From NCBI RefSeq assembly GCF_014698145.1, contig NZ_JACJSM010000029.1:1-64000 (forward strand): a DNA stretch of 64,000 bases. The letters are read 5' to 3'. The DNA comes from Oscillatoria sp. FACHB-1406. GTDB taxonomy: Bacteria > Cyanobacteriota > Cyanobacteriia > Cyanobacteriales > Spirulinaceae. Below are positions 36,403-44,553 of this stretch, in pieces. The position numbers were made by a program, and so were the translations under genes. The notes below the pieces were generated by a model, which was not told the DNA's origin, searched no databases, and saw nothing but the letters and a program-made list of their open reading frames with translations. Each line of letters opens with the position of its first letter. Position 1 is the first letter of the stretch.

Positions 36403-37038
36403 ATGTCGATTCGATTATTCTCCCTCGGCGGGTTCGTTCTGATCCCTTTATTTTTGTTTTCCGCGATCGCGATCGCGTTGATTGTCGAGCGCTTATACTT
36501 TTGGTGGCGCATTCAAAAGTATCAAATCCCCGTTATCCGAGAGTTTCTGCTGCTTTACCCGGAAAACCCGCTAGCAGCTATTGCGAGTTTGGAGAAAAAC
36601 GAAAACTTGCCGATGGCGCGCATTTTTTTAGCGGCTTTGGAACTGAAGGAACCAACGCCAGAAGATTTGCGATTGGCGTTAGAAAGTGCAGCGCAAGCTG
36701 AAATTTTGCTTTTTAAACGCTTTAATACGATTTTTGAAACCATTATTGCGGTTGCGCCTCTCTTAGGACTGTTGGGAACGATTTTAGGATTAATTGAGGC
36801 GTTTGCAAATTTGAAGTTAGGGGATGTGGGGGGAACCAATCCATCGCAAGTTAGTTTTGGAATTAGCGATGCGCTCATTACCACAGCAGTGGGTTTAATT
36901 GTTGCAATCTTTACGCTTTTATTTGCGAATTATTTTCGAGGTTTGTATCGTCAACAGCTATCGTTAATCCAAAGATATGGCGGTCAATTTGAACTGTTTT
37001 ATCGCCACTTTTACCACAATAAAAATAAGAATTTATAA
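36403..37038 (+). CDS. MotA/TolQ/ExbB proton-channel family protein
   Basis: 211 residues from the ATG at 36403; the open frame extends 12 codons upstream. There are three membrane segments (about 12-32, 105-128, 150-172) with the ILGLIEAF and ISDALITTAVGLIVAIFT motifs of ExbB/TolQ. Such channels energise TonB or TolA using proton flow. The partner ExbD/TolR gene normally follows; here no such gene follows, so it is an orphan. A TonB-like protein is at 11200, over 24 kb away. Confidence 0.86.
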   Translation: MSIRLFSLGGFVLIPLFLFSAIAIALIVERLYFWWRIQKYQIPVIREFLLLYPENPLAAIASLEKNENLPMARIFLAALELKEPTPEDLRLALESAAQAEILLFKRFNTIFETIIAVAPLLGLLGTILGLIEAFANLKLGDVGGTNPSQVSFGISDALITTAVGLIVAIFTLLFANYFRGLYRQQLSLIQRYGGQFELFYRHFYHNKNKNL

Positions 37039-37044
37039 TAAGAA

Positions 37045-37120
37045 ATATAGCGCTACTTTCTTTTTATTATACGTTTCTTGACGCACAAAAGTCTTAGCTG
37101 GTGGGCGCTGCCCACCCTAC
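37045..37120. repeat. Dispersed ~75-bp repeat, copy B
   Basis: Starts ATATAGCGCTAC, contains TACGTTTCTTGACGCACAAAA and ends GGTGGGCGCTGCCCACC plus CTAC, as in copies A (12481) and C (43286). It starts 7 bases after the ExbB-like gene. Confidence 0.75.
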
Positions 37121-37530
37121 CCAATGTCCTTTTACCACAATAAAAAGGCGATATAATTTCATTATTTATTATTTATCATTCATTATTCATTATTTTAAAA
37201 GCGCGCCTTAGCTGAGTTTAGCTTTCCCTTCGTAAACCTCTGAGGACTAGACGGCTTAACTCAAGCGGGCTCGGGCTACCCCGGTTCATTCACTTCGAGG
37301 AAGTCAAACTGGAATACTGGGGTAGCCCGAAGCCCGTACAGTCAAGAGACGGCTAGTGAAGCATGGCTGAACTGAACGCAAGGGCGGCGATCGCACCGTC
37401 CGGATTGCAAGGTTAATTCTAAAAGCTGACTCGCGGGCGCGCGATCGCTATTTTAATCGAAAACCCGAGTTTCGGCAATGCGATCGCGCTGACGATGGTA
37501 GAATCCGATCGCACCGCTCGGAGGGGGAGG
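37121..37530 (+). other. Gap with a large hairpin, possible TnpB right-end/guide-RNA relic
   Basis: The gap contains AT tandem repeats (37155-37197) and a long stem-loop at 37267-37335: an 11-bp perfect stem (37272-37282 with 37319-37329) extended by a GGGC/GCCC outer stem (37267-37270 with 37332-37335). The tail GAAGCCCGTAC..GTGAAGCATGG resembles, from memory, the right ends of IS605/IS1341 elements where TnpB guide RNAs end. No TnpB frame is readable upstream. Its identity is unproved. Confidence 0.35.
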
Positions 37531-37926
37531 ATGGGCGCGTTTATTTTAGGATTGATGCTGGGAGTTTTGGCAGGGGTTGCGATCGCGTTTGGGTTATCTC
37601 GCAAGCAGCTTGCTGAAGCCGAACGAGAGAAACAATTGGCGCTGCGACAACAGCGGGAAGTTTTAGAGGGCGATCGCGAATTGCGCTTGCGATCGCTTTC
37701 CCAAACCTTGCAAGCCGATTGCAATTTAAGATTGCAAGCGCAAGAATTAGCGTTGAAAGCCAAGATTTCTGCTATAGAAGCTCGGAATCGGCAACAATTA
37801 GACGAACGCGAAACTACTCTTTTAGCGCCGGAACTGACCGAACCCGAACTCGAACCGCTTAACAATTTTCAGCAGTACGAATCTTTACTCGATCTTCTCG
37901 ATGAAGATGAAGAAACAGAAGATTAA
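37531..37926 (+). CDS. Membrane-anchored coiled-coil protein, unknown
   Basis: 131 residues from the ATG at 37531, with a GGAGGGGGAGG run upstream. An N-terminal membrane segment (ILGLMLGVLAGVAIAFGLS, about 5-23) is followed by a continuous Gln/Arg/Glu helix (about 25-105, LAEAEREKQLALRQQREVL) and an acidic tail. There is no catalytic motif. A structural or scaffold role is possible. Family not recognised. Confidence 0.55.
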   Translation: MGAFILGLMLGVLAGVAIAFGLSRKQLAEAEREKQLALRQQREVLEGDRELRLRSLSQTLQADCNLRLQAQELALKAKISAIEARNRQQLDERETTLLAPELTEPELEPLNNFQQYESLLDLLDEDEETED

Positions 37927-37927
37927 A

Positions 37928-38425
37928 CTAATGATGAATTTCTAAACTTAAAACATAACATCCTAACTGCAACTGGTCTGCCCACAGTTCGTACTCGATA
38001 CGCAAACTATGAGGCAAAGGACTACCTTCAAGAATCAAACTGCGCGTAAAATTCCGCAAGCGAAATGCACCTCGCGCGTTATTCATATCTTCATACAGCC
38101 AATAGCGAGTTATCCCATAAACTCCCTGTTCCCAAAAGTGACGATAGCCTAACTTGCCATTGCCTTGCATCGTCATAATGGCGCGATAAGGAGAAAGTTC
38201 CAGCCATAGCAGTCCCTTATTCGTCTCCAAAGCGGAAGGCTCGGATTGGGGCGATTCCGAAGGAATTTCCAAGGTAGAAACGGGAAACGGTGCTTGGTTT
38301 AGAAGCAAGTGAAAGCGATCGCGATCTTTTTGATATAACGTTGCAGCCGTCTCTACCGTAAACCAAATCGGCAGATCGAGAGAAATCAACGACAAACAAA
38401 CCGGCCTGCGATGATGGGTTAGCAT
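37928..38425 (-). CDS. Conserved cyanobacterial protein next to ferredoxin-like gene
   Basis: 165 residues from the ATG at 38425, 9 bp after the end of the upstream ferredoxin-like gene; an open frame reaches further upstream but overlaps that gene. A globular, cytoplasmic protein with aromatic-rich segments (LWLELSPYRAIMTMQGNGKL, GVYGITRYWLYEDM). I do not recognise a domain. It is probably co-transcribed and functionally tied to the ferredoxin-like protein. Converges with the coiled-coil gene with a 1-bp gap. Confidence 0.68.
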   Translation of the reverse strand: MLTHHRRPVCLSLISLDLPIWFTVETAATLYQKDRDRFHLLLNQAPFPVSTLEIPSESPQSEPSALETNKGLLWLELSPYRAIMTMQGNGKLGYRHFWEQGVYGITRYWLYEDMNNARGAFRLRNFTRSLILEGSPLPHSLRIEYELWADQLQLGCYVLSLEIHH

Positions 38426-38433
38426 TTCTGAGG

Positions 38434-38889
38434 TTAGGGTGTAGAGTTTATGTTTGGAGCTTGAGCGCTGGGAGAAAGCGGGTGAGTGCAAAAAAGATAT
38501 TCCTCAACCACTCGGTTCCCAATCAAATGTTCCTGAATAATCCGTTCGATCGCATCGGGTGTAGCATTTCTATACCAAACACCATCTGGATAGACCAGTA
38601 GGATCGGACCGGCGGCGCAAACCCGCAAGCAATTCGCCTTGGTGCGAAAGACGTAAGGCGAATCGAGTTTTTTGGGCGAGTCCAGTCCTAATTCGCTCAA
38701 GCGCCGTTTCAGATAATTCCACGCTTGCAAGCTGACTTCTTTCGAGCAACACAGAGGTTTTGTTTGATCCGCACAAATAAAAATATGTCGTTCGATGCGC
38801 TCGATCCCCAATTGTTCCACACTCTGGCTTAAAACCTCTTTAATGGGAGGTAGCTGGGTTTGATTGGCATCATCGTCGATCTGCACCAT
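38434..38889 (-). CDS. 2Fe-2S thioredoxin-like ferredoxin domain protein
   Basis: 151 residues from the ATG at 38889; a TTG-initiated form starting at 38937 adds 16 residues. Cysteines in [15 protein letters not shown] and [11 protein letters not shown] follow the spacing of thioredoxin-fold [2Fe-2S] ferredoxins (C-x(8-12)-C ... C-x3-C). It ends with a [15 protein letters not shown] segment common in this family. It is an electron carrier of unknown partner. It heads a two-gene unit with the downstream unknown gene. Confidence 0.8.
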   Translation of the reverse strand: MVQIDDDANQTQLPPIKEVLSQSVEQLGIERIERHIFICADQTKPLCCSKEVSLQAWNYLKRRLSELGLDSPKKLDSPYVFRTKANCLRVCAAGPILLVYPDGVWYRNATPDAIERIIQEHLIGNRVVEEYLFCTHPLSPSAQAPNINSTP

Positions 38890-39019
38890 AAGTCTTGTTA
38901 CCGGAGGAATCTTGACAACTCCCCTTGCTTGATACAAAGACAGCCGCTAACAACACCATAGCAAATGTCTGCTCGGATTCTACATCTGCCTTCGCTCTCG
39001 TCCTACCCCAAAAAAACAC

Positions 39020-39049
39020 TGGACATAACCCAAGCGATTAAGATATAAT
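39020..39049 (+). promoter_or_regulatory. Sigma-70 type promoter of rplS
   Basis: TGGACA at 39020-39025 and TATAAT at 39044-39049 are separated by 18 bp, ending 28 bp before the rplS start codon. A near-consensus housekeeping promoter. Confidence 0.65.
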
Positions 39050-39076
39050 TAAAGACTGTGAGTTTTTCCTAAAGTC

Positions 39077-39439
39077 ATGAACGCGGCAGAAGTTATCCGT
39101 TCCATAGAAGCGGAATTTATTAAAGATGACCGGCCGGAAATCTTCGTCGGCGACACGATCCGCGTCGGCGTAAGGATTCTGGAAGGTGGCAAAGAGCGGA
39201 TTCAGCCTTACGAAGGCACTGTGATTGCCATGCGCAATGGCGGAATCAATGAAACGATTACCGTGCGTCGAATCTTCCAAGGTGTTGGAGTCGAGCGGGT
39301 TTTTCTGCTCCATTCCCCCCGGATTGCGAATATTAAAGTCGTGCGTCGAGGTCGAGTGCGTCGGGCTAAGCTGTACTATTTACGCGATCGCGTCGGTAAA
39401 GCCACCCGGATTAAGCAACGCTTCGATCGCTCCCTCTAA
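39077..39439 (+). CDS. rplS: 50S ribosomal protein L19
   Basis: 120 residues with the L19 signatures [20 protein letters not shown] and [13 protein letters not shown], and a basic C-terminal [20 protein letters not shown]. It sits at the 30S/50S interface. Typical length. It opens the rplS-trnW-secE-nusG-rplKAJL cluster. Confidence 0.97.
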   Translation: MNAAEVIRSIEAEFIKDDRPEIFVGDTIRVGVRILEGGKERIQPYEGTVIAMRNGGINETITVRRIFQGVGVERVFLLHSPRIANIKVVRRGRVRRAKLYYLRDRVGKATRIKQRFDRSL

Positions 39440-39536
39440 AACCCGAATTTGCCAATCGGCGTGCTTAAAAAGCCCCCTCATGCGCTAAACTAGATCGAGT
39501 GGAAGATCGAACCCAAGTTTGAAAATCCTCCAAAGT

Positions 39537-39609
39537 GCGCTCTTAGTTCAGTTGGTAGAACGCAGGTCTCCAAAACCTGATGTCGGGGGTTCAAGTCCTC
39601 CAGGGCGCG
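39537..39609 (+). tRNA. trnW: tRNA-Trp (CCA)
   Basis: 73 nt. Acceptor stem GCGCTCT pairs with AGGGCGC, the D loop TTCAGTTGGTAGAA is canonical, the anticodon CCA is in CTCCAAA, and the T loop is GTTCAAGTC. CCA tail not encoded. Between rplS and secE as in other cyanobacteria. Confidence 0.96.
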
Positions 39610-39782
39610 TTGGTACACTCTCATAAAGAGCAACCCGAGCCGTAGGGCAAAGTCTAGCTCTAGATCGCGATTTCCGAAAGGAGGAGCGATCGGCTAGACT
39701 AAAGGGAAAGAGCCATCCCTCGCTCGCGGGGAGGAAACCACTCGCTATCTAGAACAACCAAGTAAAGAGGGGAGTAGAGACT

Positions 39783-40052
39783 GTGGCGAAAAAAGAGGTA
39801 TCAAAAGAAAAGGTGACTGACAGCAAACCGACCATTCAAAAAAGCGTTCCCGAAACCCCGGAAACGCAAAGCGGCTTTAGTCCGACCGAGTTTTTTGGAG
39901 ACACTCGAGAGGAACTCTCCAAAGTCATCTGGCCTTCCCAGCAACAATGGATTGGCGAATCAGCCGCTGTAATTTTAATGGTGACATTAGTTGCAACCAC
40001 CATTTACCTTGTCGATAACTTGTTTAGTTGGTTAGCAAAAGCGGTATTTTGA
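39783..40052 (+). CDS. secE: Preprotein translocase subunit SecE
   Basis: 89 residues, GTG start. A hydrophilic N terminus is followed by the ELSKVIWPSQQQWIGES motif and one membrane segment (about 62-82). It is an essential clamp subunit of SecYEG. Its TGA stop overlaps the nusG ATG by one base, indicating translational coupling. Confidence 0.95.
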   Translation: MAKKEVSKEKVTDSKPTIQKSVPETPETQSGFSPTEFFGDTREELSKVIWPSQQQWIGESAAVILMVTLVATTIYLVDNLFSWLAKAVF

Positions 40053-40681
40053 TGAGTTATACCTCTGACGAACTCGAAGAATACAAAGACCCAGAACAGG
40101 AGGGCAAAGCCTTAGCCAAGCAAGCCCGTTGGTACGCCGTTCAAGTGGCCTCGGGTTGCGAAAAGCGAGTTAAGGCCAACCTCGAACAGCGCATTCGCAC
40201 TCTGGATGTAGCGGACCGCATTCTCCAAGTGCAAATTCCGCAAACACCCACCGTCAAAGTTCGCAAAGACGGCGCTCGCCTCCACGGTGAAGAAAAAGTC
40301 TTTCCCGGCTACGTTCTCGTACAAATGTTGTTGGACGATGACGCATGGCAAGCCGTCAAAAACACGCCCAACGTGATTAACTTCGTTGGTGCCGAACAAA
40401 AACGTCCTTATGGACGGGGGCGAGGTCACGTTCGACCCGTACCCCTCAGTCCGACAGAAGTCGAGCGCATCTTTAAACACGCGCAAGAACAAGAACCCGT
40501 TGTCAAAATCGACATGGCAGTGGGCGATAAAATTTTGGTGCTTTCCGGACCGTTTAAAGACTTTGAAGGCGAAGTCATCGAAGTTAGCCCCGAACGGAGC
40601 AAACTGAAAGCCCTACTCTCCATCTTCGGACGCGATACGCCCGTAGAATTGGAATTCAATCAGGTACAAAAACAAAGCTAG
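40052..40681 (+). CDS. nusG: Transcription termination/antitermination protein NusG
   Basis: 209 residues from the ATG at 40052. The NGN domain begins with [20 protein letters not shown] and the C-terminal KOW motif is [19 protein letters not shown]. It binds RNA polymerase and couples it to Rho or the ribosome. A cyanobacterial acidic N-terminal extension is present. Directly followed by rplK with a 2-bp gap. Confidence 0.96.
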   Translation: MSYTSDELEEYKDPEQEGKALAKQARWYAVQVASGCEKRVKANLEQRIRTLDVADRILQVQIPQTPTVKVRKDGARLHGEEKVFPGYVLVQMLLDDDAWQAVKNTPNVINFVGAEQKRPYGRGRGHVRPVPLSPTEVERIFKHAQEQEPVVKIDMAVGDKILVLSGPFKDFEGEVIEVSPERSKLKALLSIFGRDTPVELEFNQVQKQS

Positions 40682-40683
40682 TA

Positions 40684-41109
40684 ATGGCAAAAAAAGTCGT
40701 CACAGTAATTAAATTAGCCTTGCCAGCCGGTAAAGCTAACCCCGCCCCTCCGGTCGGTCCCGCCTTGGGTCAGCACGGGGTGAACATCATGGCGTTCTGT
40801 AAAGAATACAACGCCAAAACCGCCGACAAAGCCGGAACGATTATCCCGGTAGAAATTTCGGTGTATGAAGACCGCAGCTTTAGCTTCGTTCTCAAAACCC
40901 CGCCTGCTTCGGTGTTAATCCGTCAAGCAGCCGGAATCGAACGCGGTTCGAGTACGCCCAACCGTCAAAAAGTTGGCTCGATTACCCGCGCCCAACTCGA
41001 AGAAATTGCCAAAACGAAAATGCCCGACCTCAATGCTAATGACATTGACGCGGCAATGAAAATCGTGGCAGGAACCGCTCGCAACATGGGCGTAGAAGTT
41101 AAAGAATAA
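40684..41109 (+). CDS. rplK: 50S ribosomal protein L11
   Basis: 141 residues with the signature [20 protein letters not shown] and the C-terminal [16 protein letters not shown]. It forms the GTPase-associated centre with 23S rRNA. Second gene of the ribosomal part of the operon, 2 bp after nusG. Confidence 0.97.
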   Translation: MAKKVVTVIKLALPAGKANPAPPVGPALGQHGVNIMAFCKEYNAKTADKAGTIIPVEISVYEDRSFSFVLKTPPASVLIRQAAGIERGSSTPNRQKVGSITRAQLEEIAKTKMPDLNANDIDAAMKIVAGTARNMGVEVKE

Positions 41110-41169
41110 TTCAACATTAGTCTGGGGAGAAGTTGAAACTTCGCTCGCACCCAAGGAGAGAACAATTAC

Positions 41170-41886
41170 ATGGTTAAAAAAGTGTCGCGCCGCCTGAGAG
41201 AGGCGCAAGCAAAGGTTGAAGAACGCGCTTACGAACCCACAGAAGCGCTGAACCTGTTGAAAGAGACAGCAACCGCTAAGTTTGACGAAACCGCAGAAGT
41301 TCACATCCGCTTGGGGATCGATCCTAAGTATACCGACCAGCAGTTGCGGACGACGGTGACGTATCCCAAAGGAACCGGGCAGAAAGTTCGCGTTGCTGTT
41401 ATCGCGCGCGGTGAAAAAGTGACCGAAGCGAGCAACGCTGGAGCCGATATCGCTGGTTCGGAAGAACTCATCGACGAAATCCAAAAAGGAATGATGGATT
41501 TCGATAAACTCATCGCCACGCCCGATATGATGCCGCAGGTGGCAAAGCTCGGACGACAACTCGGCCCTCGCGGGTTGATGCCCTCGCCGAAGTCGGGAAC
41601 GGTGACAATGGATTTAGCAGGCGCGATCGCGGAATTCAAAGCCGGTAAAATAGAATTCCGGGCCGATCGTACCGGCATCGTTCATGTTATGTTTGGTAAG
41701 GCCTCCTTTTCAGCCGAAGACTTGCTCGCGAATCTGAAAGCCCTTCAGGAAACCGTCGATCGCAACCGTCCTTCCGGTGCAAAAGGTCGCTACTGGCGCA
41801 CGATGTACGTGACTTCTTCAATGGGACCTGCGATCGAAGTCGATATTACAGCACTGCGCGACTTAAAAGCTACTGATGCAGCGTGA
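41170..41886 (+). CDS. rplA: 50S ribosomal protein L1
   Basis: 238 residues. L1 signatures include [40 protein letters not shown] and TDLVRDL-type C terminus ALRDLKATD. It forms the L1 stalk and in many bacteria represses its own operon by binding mRNA. A GAGAGAACA site precedes the start. Confidence 0.97.
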   Translation: MVKKVSRRLREAQAKVEERAYEPTEALNLLKETATAKFDETAEVHIRLGIDPKYTDQQLRTTVTYPKGTGQKVRVAVIARGEKVTEASNAGADIAGSEELIDEIQKGMMDFDKLIATPDMMPQVAKLGRQLGPRGLMPSPKSGTVTMDLAGAIAEFKAGKIEFRADRTGIVHVMFGKASFSAEDLLANLKALQETVDRNRPSGAKGRYWRTMYVTSSMGPAIEVDITALRDLKATDAA

Positions 41887-41899
41887 GGTTTAGAACCAT

Positions 41900-42137
41900 C
41901 GATTTAAAAAAGTCCCTACAACTGAATCAATCGCTCTAAACAGCACGCCCGAGATAGCAGGGGCCATCAAGCTTAAATATCCTGCCGAGGTCGAACAGAT
42001 TTTAGAGTTCGGAATTTGGAACGCTTGCCGGAAAAGCTCGCTCGTCCAATCTCGAGAACTCTGAATGAATGAAACCCCGGCAATCAACAGCCGGGGTTTT
42101 TTGAATACGGGTAAGAACTGCCCACGCCCACAAGGAG
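41900..42137 (+). promoter_or_regulatory. Ribosomal protein L10 leader region
   Basis: A 260-bp non-coding leader precedes rplJ and holds several pairing segments plus the attenuator hairpin at 42073-42102. In this position other bacteria carry the L10 leader, where L10(L12)4 binds its own mRNA. The individual stems of the family were not verified. Confidence 0.55.
42073..42102 (+). terminator. Rho-independent hairpin before rplJ (attenuator)
   Basis: AACCCCGG at 42073-42080 pairs with CCGGGGTT at 42091-42098, and four more T residues complete a run of six. It may end rplKA transcripts or attenuate rplJL according to L10 binding. Confidence 0.8.
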
Positions 42138-42149
42138 GTGAACGGGACA

Positions 42150-42689
42150 ATGGGAAGAACGCGGGAGAGTAAAGAGGGCGTAGTCGCAGAGTTAAAAGAA
42201 TGCTTAGACGAAGCCCAAGTCGCCCTGATTATCGACTATAAAGGTCTGTCGGTCGCCGAAATCAGCGACTTACGCAATCGCTTGCGCCCTGTCGGGACGC
42301 AATGCAAAGTCGCCAAAAATACGCTGATGCGGATTGCGATTGGCGAAGAAGAACGGTGGCAGCCGATGCAGGAATTCCTCAAAGAATCCACAGCGGTACT
42401 CTTCGTTCAAGAAGACGCAAGCGCGGCGATTAAAGCCTACAAAGCCTTCCAAAAAGACACCAAAAAAACCCAATTACGCGGCGGTGTTATGGAAGGGCGC
42501 GCCCTGTCGCAAGCGGACGTAGAAGCGATCGGCGATTTGCCGTCCAAAGAGCAACTCTACGCTCAAATTGCTGGCGGTATCAACGCAGTCGCGACCAAAT
42601 TGGCTGTGGCTATCAACGAAGTGCCGTCTTCTTTGGCGCGCGCGCTGCAAGCCGTTGCGGATAAAGACAAAGCCGACGACGCAGCTTAG
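42150..42689 (+). CDS. rplJ: 50S ribosomal protein L10
   Basis: 179 residues from the ATG at 42150, which has AAGGAGGTG 10 bases upstream; a GTG in that motif is in frame but too close. The L10 motif ALIIDYKGLSVAEISDLRNR is present. It anchors L7/L12 dimers to the ribosome. Next gene rplL after 90 bp. Confidence 0.96.
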   Translation: MGRTRESKEGVVAELKECLDEAQVALIIDYKGLSVAEISDLRNRLRPVGTQCKVAKNTLMRIAIGEEERWQPMQEFLKESTAVLFVQEDASAAIKAYKAFQKDTKKTQLRGGVMEGRALSQADVEAIGDLPSKEQLYAQIAGGINAVATKLAVAINEVPSSLARALQAVADKDKADDAA

Positions 42690-42779
42690 TTGGAATTCAA
42701 AATTGTTGAAATTTTAACGAGTGCTTGAATTCCACCGTACCAACTTGCAAACACTTTATTTTTTTAAGGAGAAAACCAA

Positions 42780-43178
42780 ATGTCTGCTGTTACCGATGAA
42801 ATTTTGGAAAAGTTAAAATCCCTGACTCTGCTCGAAGCCTCAGAATTGGTTAAGGGCATTGAAGAAGCTTTCGGCGTGAGCGCTGCTGCTCCTGCTGGCG
42901 GTATGATGATGATGGCTCCGGGTGCTGGTGGTGCTGCTGGCGGCGGCGAGCCGGTTGAAGAGAAAACCGAATTTGATGTCGTTCTCGAAGAAGTTCCCGC
43001 CGACAAGAAGATTGCCATCCTCAAAGTCGTGCGCGCTATCACCGGTTTAGGCCTCAAAGAAGCCAAAGAATTGGTGGAAGCTGCTCCCAAGCCCGTCAAA
43101 GAAGCTGCTCCCAAAGAAGAAGCAGAAAATATCAAGAAGCAGCTTGAAGAAGCTGGCGGTAAAGTCAGCGTGAAGTAG
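42780..43178 (+). CDS. rplL: 50S ribosomal protein L7/L12
   Basis: 132 residues. A helical N-terminal dimerisation part ([20 protein letters not shown]), an Ala/Gly/Met hinge (about 38-60) and the C-terminal factor-binding domain [20 protein letters not shown] with KVSVK at the end. It is the last gene of the cluster; rpoB does not follow. Confidence 0.97.
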   Translation: MSAVTDEILEKLKSLTLLEASELVKGIEEAFGVSAAAPAGGMMMMAPGAGGAAGGGEPVEEKTEFDVVLEEVPADKKIAILKVVRAITGLGLKEAKELVEAAPKPVKEAAPKEEAENIKKQLEEAGGKVSVK

Positions 43179-43202
43179 TCTTAGCTGACTGATTGAAACA
43201 AG

Positions 43203-43245
43203 AAAACCCGGCTTCCCTTCCTAAAAGAAAGGAGCCGGGTTTTTG
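43203..43245 (+). terminator. Rho-independent terminator after rplL
   Basis: AAAACCCGGCTTCC pairs with GGAGCCGGGTTTTT (a strong ~13-pair stem), followed by T residues. It closes the ribosomal operon. Confidence 0.9.
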
Positions 43246-43285
43246 TGTTGACAAGAATTAAATGTTGTGTTACTAATTTCAGGCG

Positions 43286-43399
43286 ATATAGCGCTACTTG
43301 AACCGTGAAGATACGTTCCTAAACGCACCAAAGTCTTGGCTGGTGGGCGCTGCCCACCCTACTACAAAATGTTCTAATCGCTCTGTGTAACGCTATATT
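43286..43399. repeat. Dispersed repeat, copy C, with terminal inverted ends
   Basis: The 43286-43363 part matches copies A and B. In addition GTAACGCTATAT at 43387-43398 is the near-perfect inverse of the opening GATATAGCGCTAC, so this copy looks like a complete ~114-bp inverted-repeat element. It starts 40 bp downstream of the rplL terminator and abuts the end of the DUF2267 gene. Confidence 0.72.
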
Positions 43400-43400
43400 T

Positions 43401-43958
43401 TTAGGCTTGCGCCCACAGAGTGCGAACATCACCTTCCGGCATCCAGCTTTCAATTTCCTGAATGCGTTCTGGGGAAAGTTCTCTTTTAGTCGCCGTGAAG
43501 ACGGCTTTTACCGCTTGCTTGCGCGCCGCATCTTTATCTTCATTATCTCTTTGGAAACCGCTTTCATTGGCTACGCGGAAGAGGAAGCGATCGGAATCGA
43601 TCTCAAAAATTCCAGGACCTTTCCAAGGGGGACGAACGCGACTTAAAAAGCCGACTAATGGATTAGTATCTTTCCACAAATCGGTCACTTCCATTTGCAG
43701 GGCTTTTTCTTTAGTTGGCATCGCTTCTTCATGCAGTTCGTCAGCGACGCGATCCGCTGCTTCCGTTGTCATTACGTCGCGCATAACGCGAAACACGACT
43801 TCTGTGAAGTCTCTAGCATCGTAAGGATCGGCAAAGCCACCTTCCACCATAACGTATTCTAAAAAAGAGCGATTTGCATCAGCTAGTTCTGCTCTTGAAT
43901 CCGCGACTTCAGTCGTATCATTTTGGGGGGAGTTGGGCTTTAAGGTTTGGTCTTCCAT
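43401..43958 (-). CDS. DUF2267 domain-containing protein
   Basis: 185 residues. An acidic N-terminal extension (about 1-28) is followed by SFLEYVMVEGGFADPYDARD and VFRVMRDVMTTEAADRVADELH, the DUF2267 helical signature. It is cytoplasmic, often stress-linked in cyanobacteria, of unknown biochemical activity. Monocistronic. Confidence 0.82.
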   Translation of the reverse strand: MEDQTLKPNSPQNDTTEVADSRAELADANRSFLEYVMVEGGFADPYDARDFTEVVFRVMRDVMTTEAADRVADELHEEAMPTKEKALQMEVTDLWKDTNPLVGFLSRVRPPWKGPGIFEIDSDRFLFRVANESGFQRDNEDKDAARKQAVKAVFTATKRELSPERIQEIESWMPEGDVRTLWAQA

Positions 43959-44553
43959 AAACTATTAAGGGTTGTCTTTTCTAAACCGAGCTAGAAAAAA
44001 TTGGGTGTTTTATTGCTCTCTTTAGAATGTAGCGAAGGCAATCCGAGCAAACTTCTGTCACCCGGTTCTATCTTTTTCACTCCAGTTGTGCTAAATCTTT
44101 TCTGCTAACAAATTAGACCTTATCGCGCGGTATTATATTTTTATCCCAATTCTCCGAGTTCGGACGACACATCTTGAGGCTGAAACCCAGAATATATCTA
44201 GGTTTCTTCATTTTTAATTTTTGATTTTTAATTGGTATTAAATTGGCAACTTCTTGCTCCTAGTCAGACAGTACGCGCGATCTGACAGTACGCATTTCAG
44301 GCTGCCCGCGCTGCGCCGAGCGACTCCTGTTTCTATTGCGATCGCTCCATCTCTATACGCTACAGCTTATCTCAGTAAATTTGTTGAGTTTTTTTTGATG
44401 GAGTATCGCTGAAACTGCTTTCTCAGAACAAATAGCTGGTGCGTCGCTAGAAAACGAGATGAAAAATTTTATACTCTAATTTACGAAATTTAGGAGAGGG
44501 CTTGGGTAGCTTAAGTATGGTGACACTCATTTAACTGTCCTGCACTGAAACTC
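43959..44553. other. Long gap with MITE-like element
   Basis: 595 bp without genes. It holds the second MITE-like element (44141-44240) and otherwise AT-rich sequence with a few HIP1 sites. The final ~100 bases before the dynamin gene are expected to hold its promoter, but none stands out. Confidence 0.5.
44141..44240. repeat. MITE-like element, copy 2
   Basis: About 100 bp, near-identical to 5084-5176 through the TTCGGACGACACATCTTGAG block and the ATATATCTAGGTTT block, with CCAATT/AATTGG ends. Its 3' AT run is longer than in copy 1. Confidence 0.7.
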
